NCBI RefSeq assembly: GCF_003350345.1
Contig: NZ_QNVJ01000028.1
Span: 1 to 45,672, forward strand
DNA length: 45,672 bases
From: Alkalilacustris brevis
Lineage (GTDB): Bacteria; Pseudomonadota; Alphaproteobacteria; Rhodobacterales; Rhodobacteraceae
Direction: 5' to 3'
Under the pieces are notes generated by a model. That model was not told the origin of the DNA. It ran no database searches and saw nothing but the letters and a program-made list of their open reading frames with translations. Positions 16,514-24,488 of the stretch are shown here, piece after piece. Both the position numbers and the translations under genes were made by a program. The first letter of the stretch is position 1, and the number at the start of each line of letters is the position of its first letter.

Positions 16514-17010
16514 TGCAAACGCTGCCGCCAGCGGATTTCGACGAAATCATGATTCTGGTCGGGCGGCTGAACTATTCATGGACGAACACCGAGAGCCTGC
16601 TGATTCATCTGATCGCCGGGCTGGCGGGCACCAGCAAGGAGACTGCGGTCATCATCTTCCTGACGCTCAACACCACCCGGGCGCGGGTTGATCTGATCGA
16701 ACGGCTGGCCAAGATGGAAGGGCGCGACCCGATAGAGCAGGCACGCGTGCTGACGCTGACGCGCCAGCTGATCGGGCTTTCGGGGCTGCGCAACCGCTAC
16801 AACCATTGCATATATTCCTTTGATCCCGATGGCGGTGCGCCGCGCACGATCCAGATGCGGATTGCCGATCGGCGCGACGCGATAAAGATCGGCCAGACCG
16901 AGGTGCTTGACGCCGAGGCGCGCGGGGAAATCGACAAGGCGATCGCCCGCTTGGGCGATCTTAACCGGACGATCTGGCAGTTGATCGCAGATTTCGGGTA
17001 TCCGGCCTGA
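16513..17010 (+). CDS. Hypothetical protein coupled to the LuxR-type regulator
   Basis: This 165-residue, mostly helical soluble protein has no recognised domain. Notable segments are LNYSWTNTESLLIHLIAGLAG, NTTRARVDLIERLAKM, LSGLRNRYNHCIYSFD and LNRTIWQLIADFGYPA. The RNRYNHCIY piece near residue 95 looks like a conserved polar motif (R-x4-H). Its ATG overlaps the regulator's stop in TGATG, so the two are almost surely co-translated and may act together. A regulatory partner role is inferred only from this coupling. Confidence 0.7.
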   Translation: MQTLPPADFDEIMILVGRLNYSWTNTESLLIHLIAGLAGTSKETAVIIFLTLNTTRARVDLIERLAKMEGRDPIEQARVLTLTRQLIGLSGLRNRYNHCIYSFDPDGGAPRTIQMRIADRRDAIKIGQTEVLDAEARGEIDKAIARLGDLNRTIWQLIADFGYPA

Positions 17011-17119
17011 GTTGGGCCGCAAAGTTTTGCCTTTGGGCGGTGACCTGCCACTGAACTTTCATCCAACCGCGACCGGAGTCCGGTTAGTCGGCGGCCCGGG
17101 CTGCGATCACGATCCGCGC

Positions 17120-17163
17120 ATGAGCGCACGGCATCGGTGCAAGCTCAACCGCCAGTTCGCCGT
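17120..17163 (+). pseudogene. Fragment resembling the 5' end of the small membrane protein gene at 35527
   Basis: About 43 bases starting with ATGAGCG align to 35527-35569 with roughly four mismatches. The encoded peptide MSARHRCKLNRQFA matches MSERHRRRLNRQFA. After this the frames diverge and the membrane segments are missing. It is probably a decayed or partial duplicate. Convergent sequence from short conserved start peptides is less likely, given the DNA-level match. Confidence 0.5.
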
Positions 17164-17231
17164 CCGGGCGCTCTGCCCGGCAATCCTGGCTCTGTGTTCG
17201 GGGCGGCCCAAAGGCACATCTGAAACGCGCG

Positions 17232-17241
17232 TGAAATTTCA
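17232..17241. promoter_or_regulatory. TGAAATTTCA palindrome, candidate MarR-type operator of the amidase
   Basis: This perfect 10-bp palindrome is preceded by CG and lies 102 bases before the amidase start. It equals the core of the longer palindrome at 22066-22079 upstream of the ABC transporter. A shared regulator, most likely the MarR protein encoded at 18864, is inferred. Confidence 0.5.
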
Positions 17242-17343
17242 AAATTGCCTTGAGCCTTTCCAGTTCGTATCAAGGTTTTGGATACGCCCGTCGCGGTGAA
17301 GCCCGACGGTCAGGGGCAATGCGTAGCAGAGGAGTTGGCGCAA

Positions 17344-18747
17344 ATGGTTCAAACGACTGAGGCAGGTATACCGGTGTCGCTGGAGGACGCCGCACGCGCT
17401 CTGGCCGAAGGGCGGACCACGTCTCGTGCGCTTGTGGAGCAATGTCTTGACCGTATCGTCAGCGGGAATGCTGCTGCCGGCCATCCCTTTTTGCAACTGC
17501 GCGAAGACGCTGCGCGCGCCGAGGCCGATCTTGCCGACCGGATGCGGGCACAGGGTATGGTGCCGTCGCGGTTTCTGGGTGTGCCGGTGTCTGTAAAGGA
17601 TCTTTTCGACATCACAGGCGAGGTGACGGCCGCCGGGTCAAGGGTGCTGGCGGATACACCGCCGGCGACGGACGACGCGACCACCATCGCACGCTTGCGG
17701 CGCGCTGGGTTCATCGTGATCGGCCGCACGAACATGACCGAATTCGCGTTCTCGGGGCTGGGCCTGAATCCGCATCACGGCACGCCGCTCTCACCTTGGG
17801 ACAGGGCAACCGGGCGGATCGCCGGGGGGTCCAGCTCAGGTGGGGCCGTGTCGGTCGCCGAGGGCATGGCACTTGCCGCGCTTGGCACTGACACGGGCGG
17901 CTCATGCCGGATTCCGGCGGCGTTTTGCGGCATCACCGGTTACAAGCCCACGGTGGGCCGCTTGCCGAGCGAAGGGGTCGTGCCGCTCTCGCAGTCTCTG
18001 GACAGTGCGGGGCCACTGGCGCCCACGGTCGCGTGTTGCGCCGCGCTGGCCTCCATCATGGCGGGTGGCGAGGCTCCCGCGATGCGGCCGGCGCTTGAGC
18101 CCGAGGGGCAATTGCGGCTGCGCATCGGGGTGCCGCAGGCCATGGTTCTGGACGATATGGACGCCACAGTTGCAGAGGTTTTTGAGGGCGTGCTTGCTGC
18201 GCTTTCGAAGGCAGGTGCGCAGATTGTCGAGACGCCGATGGCCTCCTTCACGAGCATTCCTGATATTCTGGCCGGTGGCGGTCCGGTTGCGGCCGAGGCA
18301 CATGCATGGCATCGCGGATTGATCGAGCGCCACCGGGCGGCCTATGACCCGCGCGTGGTCGGGCGGATCGAGCGGGGCGCCGGGTTGCTGGCGGCCGATT
18401 ATATCGACCAGATGGCATTGCGTCGGCGGCTGATCGATGCCTTCTCGGCGGAGGCGGATGAGTTTGATCTTCTGGCCTTTCCCACGGTCTCGATGGTGCC
18501 GCCGGCGCTGGCGCCGCTGGAAGAGGATGACGCGCTTTACGGGGCAACGAACCTGCTGGTGCTACGCAATTCCACTACAATCAACCTGGCGGATGGTTGC
18601 GCGATCAGCGTGCCCGTGCACCGCTCCGGCGAGGCGCCGGTGGGCTTGACGCTGGCCATGGCGGGGGGCGCGGATTCGCGCCTATTGCAGCGGGCCGCTG
18701 CGGTGGAGGCGGTGCTTGACGCCTGGCGCGGCGTGGCGGCGGGATAG
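17344..18747 (+). CDS. Amidase (amidase-signature family)
   Basis: This 467-residue hydrolase has the Ser-cisSer-Lys triad of the amidase-signature family. The Lys is in VPVSVKDLFDITG, the cis-Ser in GRIAGGSSSGGAVSVAEG and the nucleophile Ser in LGTDTGGSCRIPAAFCGITGYKPTVGR. Such enzymes hydrolyse amides or ureas to acids and ammonia; GatA and AtzF/allophanate hydrolase are relatives, but no gatB/C or urea carboxylase gene is here. The start at 17344 follows GAGGAG; an in-frame ATG at 17278 is possible but lacks a site. It precedes a MarR-monooxygenase cluster, so it may process an amide substrate or intermediate of that pathway. Confidence 0.88.
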   Translation: MVQTTEAGIPVSLEDAARALAEGRTTSRALVEQCLDRIVSGNAAAGHPFLQLREDAARAEADLADRMRAQGMVPSRFLGVPVSVKDLFDITGEVTAAGSRVLADTPPATDDATTIARLRRAGFIVIGRTNMTEFAFSGLGLNPHHGTPLSPWDRATGRIAGGSSSGGAVSVAEGMALAALGTDTGGSCRIPAAFCGITGYKPTVGRLPSEGVVPLSQSLDSAGPLAPTVACCAALASIMAGGEAPAMRPALEPEGQLRLRIGVPQAMVLDDMDATVAEVFEGVLAALSKAGAQIVETPMASFTSIPDILAGGGPVAAEAHAWHRGLIERHRAAYDPRVVGRIERGAGLLAADYIDQMALRRRLIDAFSAEADEFDLLAFPTVSMVPPALAPLEEDDALYGATNLLVLRNSTTINLADGCAISVPVHRSGEAPVGLTLAMAGGADSRLLQRAAAVEAVLDAWRGVAAG

Positions 18748-18805
18748 GCGCAAGGCACTGAAACGGCATCGAAAAGTCGCGGGGGTGCAGGGGGTCACAA
18801 AAAAC

Positions 18806-18816
18806 TTGTGTGAAAT
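18806..18816. promoter_or_regulatory. Half-site of the candidate MarR operator upstream of marR
   Basis: TTGTGTGAAAT here is identical to one arm and centre of the palindrome at 22061-22084 (read on the minus strand, 22072-22082). The second arm is degenerate. A possible -35/-10 pair (TTGTGT, 17 bases, TAGCTT) overlaps it. Autoregulation by the MarR protein is inferred. Confidence 0.4.
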
Positions 18817-18863
18817 ACCTTCGTAAGTTAGCTTCGTTGAAAAGCTATATGGAGGTTACATCA

Positions 18864-19418
18864 ATGCCCCCTTCCGTTTCGGTCGATCAGGCCGCGCTGA
18901 CGGTCAGCCTGCCGGGCCTTTTGCACGAGGGAAGTGACGCGCGGTTCCGCGCGATGCTGCATAACCTGCTGGCCTTTGCAGCACGGCTGGAACAGGTGCG
19001 CGGCCGGTTCGGCGCGATGGTGGGGCTGTCGGGCAGCCAGTACACGGTGCTGATCTCGATCCGGCATCTGCAGGTCAAGGCCGGCGGGGTGGGGATCAAG
19101 GCGATCGCGGATCATCTGTCGCTGTCGGGCGCGTTCGTGACCTCGGAAACCAACAAGCTGATCAAACTTGAGCTGGTGACGAAACGGCCCAATCCCGAGG
19201 ACGCGCGCCGCGTGCTGCTGTCGATCACACCCAAGGCGGCGCAGCTGCTCGATGGGCTGGCCCCTGTGCAGCGCGAAATCAACGACGTGCTGTTCGAGCC
19301 GCTCGACGGGTTGGACATGGCGCTGGTGTGCCGTCTGGCCGAGGGGCTGCGCCACAGTTCAGAGCGCGCGTTGATGCTGACGGATTACCTTTCGCAAGCC
19401 GAGGAGCCGGGGCAATGA
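18864..19418 (+). CDS. MarR-family transcriptional regulator
   Basis: This 184-residue protein has the MarR winged helix. Helices begin at about LLAFAARLEQVRGRFGAMVGLSGSQYTVLISIRHL, the recognition region is VGIKAIADHLSLSGAFVTSETNKLIKLELVTKRPNPEDARRVLLSITPKA, and a C-terminal dimer helix follows. The start at 18864 has GGAGG eight bases upstream; earlier ATGs at 18810 and 18849 are weaker. Its stop overlaps the flavin reductase start (ATGA). MarR proteins usually repress and release DNA on binding a phenolic or CoA-linked ligand. Nearby TGAAATTTCA-type sites suggest it governs the amidase, its own operon and the ABC importer. Confidence 0.87.
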   Translation: MPPSVSVDQAALTVSLPGLLHEGSDARFRAMLHNLLAFAARLEQVRGRFGAMVGLSGSQYTVLISIRHLQVKAGGVGIKAIADHLSLSGAFVTSETNKLIKLELVTKRPNPEDARRVLLSITPKAAQLLDGLAPVQREINDVLFEPLDGLDMALVCRLAEGLRHSSERALMLTDYLSQAEEPGQ

Positions 19419-19951
19419 GTCTGCACATGCATCCTGTGGCCGATCCGCGTGCTTTTCGTCATGCGCTGGGGCAGTTCCCGACGGGTGTCTGTGTCGTGAC
19501 CTGTGCGCCGGGGGGCGTGCCGCATGGCATGACGATGAGTTCCTTCAACACACTGTCGATCGACCCGCCGCTGGTGCTGTTCAGCATCGACCGCCGGGCG
19601 CTGTCCTTGCCCGAGTGGGAGCGCGCCGACGCCTATGCGATCAACGTTCTGGCCGAGGGGCAGACCGAGCTTTCCAATCGGTTTGCAAATCCGCGCGGCC
19701 GAAAATGGGAAGGGGTGGATTACCACCTTGGCCCGCAGGGGGCGCCGGTGCTGCCGGGTGTCGTGGCCTCCTATGAATGTGTGCCCCATGCCTGCCATGA
19801 CGGCGGTGACCATGTGCTGTTCGTGGTGCGCGTGTCAGGCTATCGCACCCATCCCGAGCGCCGACCACTGGTGTTCTGGCAGGGGCGTTACATGCAGCTC
19901 GATCCGGGGCGGCCCGAGCAACCCTCGTGGCCGCTGGATATCCATTATTGA
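19415..19951 (+). CDS. Flavin reductase component of a two-component monooxygenase (HpaC-like)
   Basis: This 178-residue protein has the FMN-binding split-barrel features of the HpaC/RutF family: FRHALGQFPTGVCVVTCAP, HGMTMSSFNTLSIDPPLVLFSIDR, NVLAEGQTELSNRFA and the C-terminal YRTHPERRPLVFWQGRYMQL. It should reduce FAD or FMN with NAD(P)H and supply it to the monooxygenase encoded next. Its ATG overlaps the MarR stop, and the oxygenase starts 65 bases downstream. Confidence 0.88.
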   Translation: MSLHMHPVADPRAFRHALGQFPTGVCVVTCAPGGVPHGMTMSSFNTLSIDPPLVLFSIDRRALSLPEWERADAYAINVLAEGQTELSNRFANPRGRKWEGVDYHLGPQGAPVLPGVVASYECVPHACHDGGDHVLFVVRVSGYRTHPERRPLVFWQGRYMQLDPGRPEQPSWPLDIHY

Positions 19952-20016
19952 CCCCGATCCGATCAGGGCGTGCGCGCATAAGCCGGCCCCTGACGACAAG
20001 CCCAGGAGTGATGACC

Positions 20017-21504
20017 ATGATCAAGACAGGTGCCCAGCATACCGAGTCGCTGCGCGACGGTCGCCAAGTCTATATCGACGGTGCGCTGGCCGGCGATGTG
20101 ACACAGCATCCAGCGTTTCGCCGCAGCATAGAGTCGGTGGCCCGGCTCTACGATTTTCAGTCGGCCGAGGAAAACCGCGAGCTGATGACATTCGAGATCC
20201 CCGATGGCGGGGGCGCGCGGGCCAATCGGATCTGGCAGCTGCCGCGCAGCCATGCCGAGATGGTCGAGCGCCGCAAGGGGCTGGAGGCCTGGACCGAGTT
20301 GCACGGCGGTTTTCTTGGTCGATCGCCCGATCACGTCGCTTCGTGCATCGCCGGGATGTACATGGGCAGCGAGGTGTTTCACGACTACGACCCCAAACGG
20401 GCAAAGGCGCTGGAAGACTATTACCGCTATGCCCGCGACAACGAGCTGTACCTGACCTATGTCATCATCAACCCGCAGGCGGACCGTTCCAAAGGGGCGC
20501 ATGAGCAAAAGGACCAGTTCCTGGCTGCCGGCGTGGTGGATGAGGACAGCGAGGGGCTGACCATCCGCGGGGCCAAGATGCTGGCGACCGGGGGCATCAT
20601 GGCCAACGAGGTGTTCGTCACCTGCATCCAGCCCCTGCGCCCGGGCGAGGAACCCTATGCCGTGTCTTTCGCCGTGCCGATGAACACGCCGGGGCTGAAG
20701 CTGCTGTCGCGCAAATCCTATGAGGCGGCGGCGCCCAGCGTCTATGACAACCCGATGGCCAGCCGTTTTGATGAGAATGACGCGGTGGTCTATTTCGATG
20801 ATGTGAAGGTGCCGTGGGACCGGGTGTTCGTGAATCAGGACACGGCCATGTGCATGAAGCAGTTCCAGTCCACGCCTGCCCATGTGCACCAGAACTATCA
20901 GGCGCAGATCCGGCTGATGGTGAAGATGCGCTTCCTGATGGGCGTGGCCCGGCGGATCGCCGAGACCAACGGCGTGATCGAATTTCCGCAGGTGCGCGAG
21001 ACCCTGGGCACGCTGGCGGCGCAAAGCGCGATGGTCGATTCGCTGGTCCATGCGATGGAGATCAAGGGCCAGCAGCGGGGTGAATATTTCATCCCCGATC
21101 GCCACACGCTTTATGCCGCGCAGGTGCTCACACAGCAGATGTATGCGCAGGTCATCACCACCTTGCGCGATCTTGCGGGCGGTGGGCTGATCATGCTGCC
21201 GTCGTCAGTGTCGGATTTCGCCAACCCTGAGCTGCGCGAGCTGATTGGCAAGACGCAACAATCGCCGACGGCCTCGTCCGAGGGGCGGGTAAAGTTCTTC
21301 AAGCTGGCCTGGGATGTGATCGGGTCGGAGTTCGCCTCGCGGCATACGCAATACGAGATGTTCTATGCCGGGGCGAGTTTCGTGACCAAGGGGCATTCCT
21401 TCCGCACCTATGACTGGGACAGCTGCACCGGGCTCGTCGATCGGATGCTGGACAGCTACAGCCTGGAAGATGATTTGGCCGCGCTGAACGTGGCAGCCGA
21501 GTGA
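20017..21504 (+). CDS. 4-hydroxyphenylacetate 3-monooxygenase family oxygenase (HpaB-like)
   Basis: This 495-residue flavin-dependent oxygenase has an acyl-CoA-dehydrogenase-like fold. Visible family features are GRSPDHVASCIAGM, YVIINPQADRSKGAHEQKDQFLAAGVVDEDSEGLTIRGAKMLATGGIMANEVFV, DAVVYFDDVKVPWDRVFV, HVHQNYQAQIRLMVKMRFLMGVARRI and AGGGLIMLPSSVSDFANPELR. Members use reduced FAD from a partner reductase to hydroxylate or dehalogenate phenols, pyrroles and similar rings. The start at 20017 has AGGAG eight bases upstream; the ATG at 20011 would be too close. The substrate cannot be told: no ring-cleavage dioxygenase or meta-pathway genes are nearby, so true 4-hydroxyphenylacetate use is doubtful. 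Confidence 0.88.
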   Translation: MIKTGAQHTESLRDGRQVYIDGALAGDVTQHPAFRRSIESVARLYDFQSAEENRELMTFEIPDGGGARANRIWQLPRSHAEMVERRKGLEAWTELHGGFLGRSPDHVASCIAGMYMGSEVFHDYDPKRAKALEDYYRYARDNELYLTYVIINPQADRSKGAHEQKDQFLAAGVVDEDSEGLTIRGAKMLATGGIMANEVFVTCIQPLRPGEEPYAVSFAVPMNTPGLKLLSRKSYEAAAPSVYDNPMASRFDENDAVVYFDDVKVPWDRVFVNQDTAMCMKQFQSTPAHVHQNYQAQIRLMVKMRFLMGVARRIAETNGVIEFPQVRETLGTLAAQSAMVDSLVHAMEIKGQQRGEYFIPDRHTLYAAQVLTQQMYAQVITTLRDLAGGGLIMLPSSVSDFANPELRELIGKTQQSPTASSEGRVKFFKLAWDVIGSEFASRHTQYEMFYAGASFVTKGHSFRTYDWDSCTGLVDRMLDSYSLEDDLAALNVAAE

Positions 21505-21520
21505 AGAAGGGAAACGGATA

Positions 21521-21901
21521 ATGACGATTGACAAGGAACATCTCGAGTTCTTCCCCGTCGACATGGGCAGTGAGGGCTGGCACACGCCGCCCGGCTATCC
21601 TGCGGGGATCGAGCAGAAGATCCTGGCGGGCCATCTCGATGAGGAGGGCAAGATCGGCAATCGCACCCGGCTGTTGCGCTTTGCGCCCGGTGTCTACACC
21701 ACCGCGCCCTTCGTGCATGATTACTGGGAAGAGGTTTATCTGGTCGAAGGTGACCTGACCGTAGGCAACGATGCCGAGGGCAGGGGGGGCGAATCCTTTG
21801 CGCCGCACACCTATGCCTGCCGCCCGCCGGGGGCCTATCACGGGCCATTCAAGTCCGAGGGTGGCTGCGTGTTGCTCGAAATTCATTACTACGACATCTG
21901 A
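21521..21901 (+). CDS. Cupin-domain protein (ChrR/acetylacetone-dioxygenase-like)
   Basis: This 126-residue single-domain cupin has cupin motif 1 in the VHDYWEEVYLVEGDLTVG region and a second motif around PHTYACRPPGAYHGPFKSEGGCVLLEIHYYD. His and Glu residues (H-D-Y-W-E-E; Y-H-G; E-I-H) could hold a metal. Similar small cupins serve as ring- or C-C-cleaving dioxygenases, isomerases or ligand-binding proteins. It follows the oxygenase by 16 bases and likely acts on its product; that is inferred. The hairpin at 21946-21969 then ends the unit. Confidence 0.75.
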   Translation: MTIDKEHLEFFPVDMGSEGWHTPPGYPAGIEQKILAGHLDEEGKIGNRTRLLRFAPGVYTTAPFVHDYWEEVYLVEGDLTVGNDAEGRGGESFAPHTYACRPPGAYHGPFKSEGGCVLLEIHYYDI

Positions 21902-21945
21902 ATCGCCCGGCATTCGCGCTTTGCCAGCCTATTAGCGGCGTCAGA

Positions 21946-21969
21946 GCCGGCACCGATGGCGGTGTCGGC
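21946..21969 (+). terminator. Probable terminator after the monooxygenase-cupin unit
   Basis: GCCGGCACCG and CGGTGTCGGC form a 10-bp stem with one G-U pair and an ATGG loop, followed by a weakly T-rich CTGTTTGCTG. It lies 45 bases after the cupin stop and before the ABC transporter promoter. Confidence 0.5.
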
Positions 21970-22039
21970 CTGTTTGCTGTGCAGAGTTGTTAAAACGGCT
22001 TTTATCCAGAAAAAACACGTATTTTCGGCATAGGTCTTC

Positions 22040-22068
22040 TTGACAGGACGCTGTTCAAATGTTTCTGT
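22040..22068 (+). promoter_or_regulatory. Candidate promoter of the ABC importer operon
   Basis: A consensus TTGACA at 22040-22045 is followed after 17 bases by a poor -10 (TTCTGT, 22063-22068). The -10 overlaps the palindrome at 22061-22084, which fits repression by occlusion. The -10 assignment is tentative. Confidence 0.4.
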
Positions 22069-22084
22069 GAAATTTCACACAAAC
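22061..22084. promoter_or_regulatory. Long palindrome, probable MarR operator of the ABC importer
   Basis: The core TGTGAAATTTCACA (22066-22079) is a perfect 14-bp palindrome. Beyond one mismatched pair, the outer arms GTTT and AAAC also pair, giving 24 bases with 22 symmetric. It lies 83 bases before the binding-protein gene. Related sites sit upstream of the amidase and marR. Confidence 0.65.
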
Positions 22085-22166
22085 TCATCGGGGCGACGCC
22101 CAGCGGTGTTGGCCCGGATCAGCCAGAAAGACCAAAAGATCAATAACCAAACGACAGGGGAATCAA

Positions 22167-23477
22167 ATGCAGAATACGTTCAATCGTCGCGCGTTGGCGC
22201 GGATCGGCCTGGCAGCCACGGCGGCGCTGGCCATGGGGGGCGCCGCGCTCGCGCAGGAGGCCCCGGCAGAGTTTAACATCGGGGTCTTCACATTCTCGTC
22301 CGGTCCTGCCGCAGCCTACGGGATGCCAGGCCGGCAGGGCGCCGAGTTGATGATCGACATGATCAACGAGTCCGGCGGGATAGGCGGCGTGCCGGTGCGT
22401 GCGACCTATGTCGACGAGGCCCAGGGCGCCGAGGGGGTGATTTCTGAGTATCGGCGGCTGGCCAACAACCCCGACACGCAGGTGATGATCGCGGCGCTGT
22501 CTTCGAGCAACTGTCTGGCTCTCGCGCCGGTGGCCGAGCAGATCGGCATGCCCACGATCAGCTGGAACTGCGATACGCACCAGCTGTTCCTTAATGAAGA
22601 CCTGCAATACACTTTCCGTCCGAACGGCAATACCATCCCGGAATTCGCGGCCTTTGCCGCCTATCTGATGGAGGTCAAACCCGACGCGCGGCGCATTGCC
22701 ATCATCAACCCGGACTATGCCTTCGGACATGACGCCGGCGAGATCGTGAAAGCCACGCTCAGCGCCATCGCGCCCGATATCGAGGTCGTGGCCGAGCTGT
22801 ATCCCAGCCTTGGGTCTTCGACCTTCCAGACCGAGATTTCACGCCTTTCGGCGGCGCGCCCCGATGCGATCTTTTCCAACCTCTGGGGTGCGGACCTGGA
22901 GAACTTTGTCCGCCAGGCGCAGCCGCGCGGTCTGTTCAACCAAAGCCAGATGATCCTCGCGCTTGGCGAGACGGTGCTGGAATCGCTCAGCTTGCCGGAT
23001 GGCGTAATCGTGGGGGTTCTGGGCGATGGCTGGTGGAACACGCCGACCGCCCGCGCCAATGAAATGACTGTGGAATTCACCGAAGCCTATCGCGAACGGT
23101 TCGGCGAATATCCGGTGTTCCCGACGATGAAGATGGCGAATGCGTTGCTGTTCATGCAGCAAGCGGTCGAGGATGCCATTGCCGATGCCGACGGGGCCTG
23201 GCCCAGCCGCGACGAAATCGCCGCCGCGATGGAAGGGCGCACGTTCGAGTCGCTGACCGGCACCGCCGTGCTGCGCGAGGACAACGACGCACTGGTCGAT
23301 CAGGTCGTGGGCATGTCGGCGCAGGACGATGAACTGGGCTTTTCGGTCATGACCAACATGGTCCGCTATCCCGGCGAGGCGCTGATGCCGCCGCTGGGCG
23401 AGGACCCGATTGCCTGGCTTGGCACCTTGTCGGCCGAGTGGCTTGAAACTCTGCCCAAGCCCGGGTCCTACGAGTAA
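22167..23477 (+). CDS. ABC importer substrate-binding protein (branched-chain/LivK type)
   Basis: This 436-residue periplasmic binding protein begins with a signal peptide MQNTFNRRALARIGLAATAA that ends near ALAQEAP; a twin-arginine pair is present but the Sec route is likely. The mature part shows type I periplasmic-binding features: FNIGVFTFSSGPAAAYGMPGRQGAELMIDMINESGGIGGVPV, VMIAALSSSNCLALAPVAEQIGMPTISW, RRIAIINPDYAFGHDAGEIVKATL and the C-terminal MKMANALLFMQQAVEDAI. The same fold binds amino acids, amides, urea and aromatic acids, so a non-amino-acid ligand is likely here. AGGGGA precedes the ATG. It opens a five-gene importer operon. Confidence 0.9.
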   Translation: MQNTFNRRALARIGLAATAALAMGGAALAQEAPAEFNIGVFTFSSGPAAAYGMPGRQGAELMIDMINESGGIGGVPVRATYVDEAQGAEGVISEYRRLANNPDTQVMIAALSSSNCLALAPVAEQIGMPTISWNCDTHQLFLNEDLQYTFRPNGNTIPEFAAFAAYLMEVKPDARRIAIINPDYAFGHDAGEIVKATLSAIAPDIEVVAELYPSLGSSTFQTEISRLSAARPDAIFSNLWGADLENFVRQAQPRGLFNQSQMILALGETVLESLSLPDGVIVGVLGDGWWNTPTARANEMTVEFTEAYRERFGEYPVFPTMKMANALLFMQQAVEDAIADADGAWPSRDEIAAAMEGRTFESLTGTAVLREDNDALVDQVVGMSAQDDELGFSVMTNMVRYPGEALMPPLGEDPIAWLGTLSAEWLETLPKPGSYE

Positions 23478-23484
23478 CTGCGCG

Positions 23485-23517
23485 CGCCCCCGAGCTTGTC
23501 CTTCTTGTTCGGGGGCG
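23485..23517 (+). terminator. Intercistronic hairpin after the binding-protein gene
   Basis: Nine-base perfect arms CGCCCCCGA (23485-23493) and TCGGGGGCG (23509-23517) flank a 15-base loop, eight bases after the stop codon. Lacking a T-run, it is probably a partial terminator or RNA stabiliser favouring the binding protein over the permeases. Confidence 0.55.
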
Positions 23518-23588
23518 GCCTGCGCGCCGACCGCAGGATGCCGCAAGGGGCGGCAATCTCAGTCTAATCCCAAGTAACAGGCCGAACG

Positions 23589-24488
23589 ATGCTTTATGCG
23601 ATCATACCGCTTGTCGTAGACGGTCTGGCCAATGCTGCGCTTATCTTCTTTGTCGCGGTTGGTCTGACCCTCGTCTTCAGCGTCCTGCGCATCCTCAATG
23701 TGGCGCATGGCAGTTTTTACTCCATCGGGGCCTATGTGGCCGCCAGCATGGGGCTGTGGTTGATCGGCAGCGGGTTGAACCCCTGGCTGAGCTTTCCGGC
23801 GCTATTGCTGTCCGCGGCGCTGGTCGCGGCGCTGATGGGGCCGCTGATCGAACGCACGCTGGTCCACTGGACCTATGGTCGCGGCGAGGCGGTGCAGATC
23901 CTTGTCACCTTCGGGCTGTTTTTGATCCTTGAGGATCTGCAGCGTATCGTGTTTGGCGTGCGCTCGATCTATGCCGATACGCCCATGGCACTGCTGGGTG
24001 TCTCGGAAATCGGCGGGATCATCTATCTGAATTATCAGCTTCTGCTGATCGGGCTGGCGGTGCTGGTGCTGATCGGGCTGCGCATGTTCATCCGCCACAC
24101 CCGCTACGGCAAGCTGATCTCGGCCGTGGTCGAGGATCGCGAGGTGTCCGAGGCGCTGGGCATCAACACCCGCCGGATCTTCATGATGGCTTTCACGCTC
24201 GGCGTGTTTCTTGCCGCGCTCGGCGGCGCGCTGGCAACGCCCACCACCGGCGTCGCGCCAGGCCTTGGGGCCGAGACGATGGTGCTGGCGTTTGCTGTCG
24301 CCGCGATTGCCGGGCTTGGCCAGGTCGAGGGCGCGGCGGTGGCCGCGGTGATCGTCGGGCTCGCGCGGGTGCTGGCGATCTACTATGTGCCCGCGCTCGA
24401 TGCGGTGGCGCCGTATCTGGTGATGCTTGTGGTCCTGCTGATCTGGCCCTTCGGGCTGTTCGGCTCCACCCAGACACGGAGGATCTGA
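23589..24488 (+). CDS. ABC importer permease, LivH type
   Basis: This 299-residue membrane protein has about eight helices. LivH-type signatures are visible: LVFSVLRILNVAHGSFYSIGAYVAAS near the N-terminus, LEDLQRIVFGVRSI, RYGKLISAVVEDREVSEALGINTRRIFMMAFTLGVFLAALGGALATPTTGV (the cytoplasmic coupling loop), and a C-terminal LVMLVVLLIWPFGLFGSTQTRRI. It pairs with the LivM-type permease to form the channel. Its stop overlaps the next start (TGATG). Confidence 0.92.
   Translation: MLYAIIPLVVDGLANAALIFFVAVGLTLVFSVLRILNVAHGSFYSIGAYVAASMGLWLIGSGLNPWLSFPALLLSAALVAALMGPLIERTLVHWTYGRGEAVQILVTFGLFLILEDLQRIVFGVRSIYADTPMALLGVSEIGGIIYLNYQLLLIGLAVLVLIGLRMFIRHTRYGKLISAVVEDREVSEALGINTRRIFMMAFTLGVFLAALGGALATPTTGVAPGLGAETMVLAFAVAAIAGLGQVEGAAVAAVIVGLARVLAIYYVPALDAVAPYLVMLVVLLIWPFGLFGSTQTRRI

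Larger units (their letters stand above)
17011..17343. other. Intergenic region upstream of the amidase
   Basis: The 333 bases hold three things: a fragment (17120-17163) resembling the 5' end of the membrane-protein gene at 35527, a TGAAATTTCA palindrome at 17232-17241, and the amidase ribosome-binding site (GAGGAG nine bases before 17344). No gene was recognised. Confidence 0.5.

Noticed and set aside
20017-21504. Firm naming as 4-hydroxyphenylacetate 3-hydroxylase HpaB
   Set aside because: The family fits, but no homoprotocatechuate pathway genes are present, so the substrate name would be unsupported.
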